Below, piece after piece: positions 62,744 through 64,000 of a stretch of 64,000 nt of DNA. The DNA comes from Flavobacteriia bacterium (lineage in GTDB: Bacteria; Bacteroidota; Bacteroidia; Flavobacteriales_D; Crocinitomicaceae): NCBI GenBank assembly GCA_026391005.1, contig JAPLEV010000049.1, forward strand, positions 83,021 to 147,020, given 5' to 3'. Both the position numbers and the translations under genes were made by a program. Position 1 is the first letter of the stretch; each line of letters opens with the position of its first letter. The notes beneath the pieces were generated by a model, which worked only from the letters and a program-made list of their open reading frames with translations, did no database searches and was not told where the DNA came from.

Positions 62744-64000
62744 ATGAGTGAAGTTGCAAGATTAGAATTGGACGGAAAAATATATGAGCTGCCAGTTATT
62801 ATAGGATCGGAAAATGAAAAAGCGATCGATATTTCAAAACTAAGGGATTTATCTGGGTATATTACCCTTGACTCTGGGTACAAGAATACTGGAGCCACGA
62901 AAAGTGCCATTACTTTTTTAGATGGTGAAGAAGGTGTTTTAAGGTATCGTGGTTATGCTATTGAGCAATTAGCATCGAAAGCAAGTTTTGTAGAAGTGTC
63001 CTATTTGCTTATTTATGGCGAATTACCAACTCAAAATGAATTATTGGAATTTGAGGGAAGCATCAAAAAGCACACACTAGTGAGTGAGGATATGAAGCAA
63101 TTCTTTGAAGCATATCCCGCAAAAGCACATCCAATGGGTGTTTTGTCTTCTATGATTTCTTCTCTTTCAACTTTTTATCCTGAATCCTTGGATCCAAATA
63201 GAAGCAAGGAAGCGAAGAATTTAACCATTCAGCGCATTATCGCTAAGTTACCTACTTTGGCGGCATGGGCGTATAAAAATTCATTGAGCCACCCGTTCAT
63301 GTATCCTAGAAATGAATATGGTTATTGTAAAAACTTCCTTTACATGATGTTTTCAATGCCAACGGAAGATTATCATGTACATCCTGTAGTTGTTGAAGCA
63401 TTGAATACACTTTTGATTTTACATGGTGATCACTAGCAAAATTGTTCGACCTCCACTGTTCGTTTAGTGGGTTCTTCACAAGCTAACTTGTATTCAGCCG
63501 TTTCTGCAGGTATTTCTGCATTATGGGGGCCATTGCACGGAGGAGCTAATCAAGAAGTTATCGAAATGCTTGAACAAATTAACAATGATGGAGGGAATGT
63601 CGATAAATGGGTAGCAAAAGCGAAAGATAAAGCTGATCCGTTCAGATTAATGGGCTTTGGTCATCGTGTTTACAAAAACTTTGATCCGCGCGCAAATATC
63701 ATTAAGAAAGCCTGTGATGATGTGTTGGAAAAATTAAACATCAACGATCCTTTGCTAGCTATTGCAAAGAAATTAGAAAAGGTTGCGCTAGAAGATGAGT
63801 ATTTCAAAGAGCGAAATTTATACCCAAATGTTGATTTCTATTCAGGAATAATTTACAAAGCACTGGGGATTCCAACTGAAATGTTTACGGTAATGTTTGC
63901 ACTGGGTCGCCTTCCTGGATGGATTGCTCAGTGGAAAGAAATGACCGAAAATAAAGAGCCAATTGGTCGACCAAGACAGGTTTACATTGGTAAAACTTCC
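62744..64000 (+). pseudogene. gltA: Citrate synthase, interrupted by an in-frame TAG (runs off window)
   Basis: A citrate synthase frame from ATG 62744 to the window edge ([12 protein letters not shown], a few residues short of the usual end). Codon 231 (63434-63436) is TAG where the family has Glu (LHADHEQN; here LHGDH, stop, QN). Downstream homology stays in frame: catalytic His265 ([10 protein letters not shown]), His307 ([10 protein letters not shown]) and Asp364 (VDFYSG). The stop therefore removes all three catalytic residues. The enzyme condenses acetyl-CoA and oxaloacetate and is normally needed for the TCA cycle, so a true null would be surprising. TAG is used as an ordinary stop by other genes here. 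Base-calling error or recent mutation are the main explanations. Confidence 0.85.

Noticed and set aside
63434..63436. TAG in gltA as a recoded amino acid (stop reassignment)
   Set aside because: TAG ends several normal genes here, including the MBL hydrolase, the GIY-YIG gene and the PorU2-like gene, and no recoding machinery is in the window.
1..64000. CRISPR array, prophage or insertion sequence
   Set aside because: No regularly spaced repeats, no cas or phage structural genes, and no transposase or integrase were seen; the only mobile-like structure is the tRNA-Asp repeat pair.

Overview
The window looks like chromosomal DNA of a free-living, AT-rich, pigmented member of the Bacteroidota, most likely Flavobacteriales and possibly Crocinitomicaceae-like. 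This lineage call is inference. It rests on type IX secretion (T9SS) sorting domains, PorV/PorU-type proteins, TonB receptors with a carboxypeptidase-regulatory-like N-terminal domain, SprB repeats, FISUMP domains, -7 boxes of the form TAnnTTTG, and the lack of obvious Shine-Dalgarno sites.

Layout. 1-296: 5' part of anmK. 368-1510: acyl-CoA dehydrogenase. 1507-7118: a light/oxidative-stress operon on the minus strand (ECF sigma, crtI, crtB, idi, a PTPS-type pterin enzyme, photolyase, Bcp peroxiredoxin) behind a compact promoter with GTTTAA-type palindromic sites. 7129-10577: threonine dehydrogenase and tyrosine degradation (hmgA, hpd). 10588-18603: minus-strand housekeeping genes (frr, pyrH, rluF-like, tsf, rpsB, rpsI, rplM, enoyl-CoA hydratase, coiled-coil protein, purS, pssA). 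18741-24985: a PorV-like barrel and a giant PorU2-like C25 peptidase. 24982-32007: SpoIIE phosphatase, LpxD-like acyltransferase, rpmE2, tsaC/sua5, LuxR-type regulator, TonB receptor.

32162-37069 holds tRNA-His and tRNA-Asp. Both are followed by partial copies of their own 3' end and terminator. The tRNA-Asp copies are 157-bp direct repeats that flank a lipoprotein gene and a GIY-YIG nuclease gene, a small tRNA-associated island. 37194-48920 is an accessory, mostly secreted region: lipoproteins, FISUMP/Lcl-type proteins, a collagen-like protein, a J-domain/KTSC-like protein, a PrsW protease, an S8 protease with SprB repeats, and tandem paralogues of unknown function.

48971-60306 runs on the minus strand. 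folB and gltX are preceded by a tightly packed operon that looks built to use extracellular DNA or nucleotides: lamin-tail protein, TonB receptor, secreted endonuclease I, a split 5'-nucleotidase and an unknown lipoprotein. 60442-62598 is a dipeptidyl peptidase IV. The window ends in citrate synthase (gltA).

Two genes carry a single in-frame stop with homology continuing in the same frame: the secreted endonuclease (TAA at 55653-55655) and citrate synthase (TAG at 63434-63436, upstream of all three catalytic residues). They are reported as interrupted; sequencing or assembly error is a real possibility.
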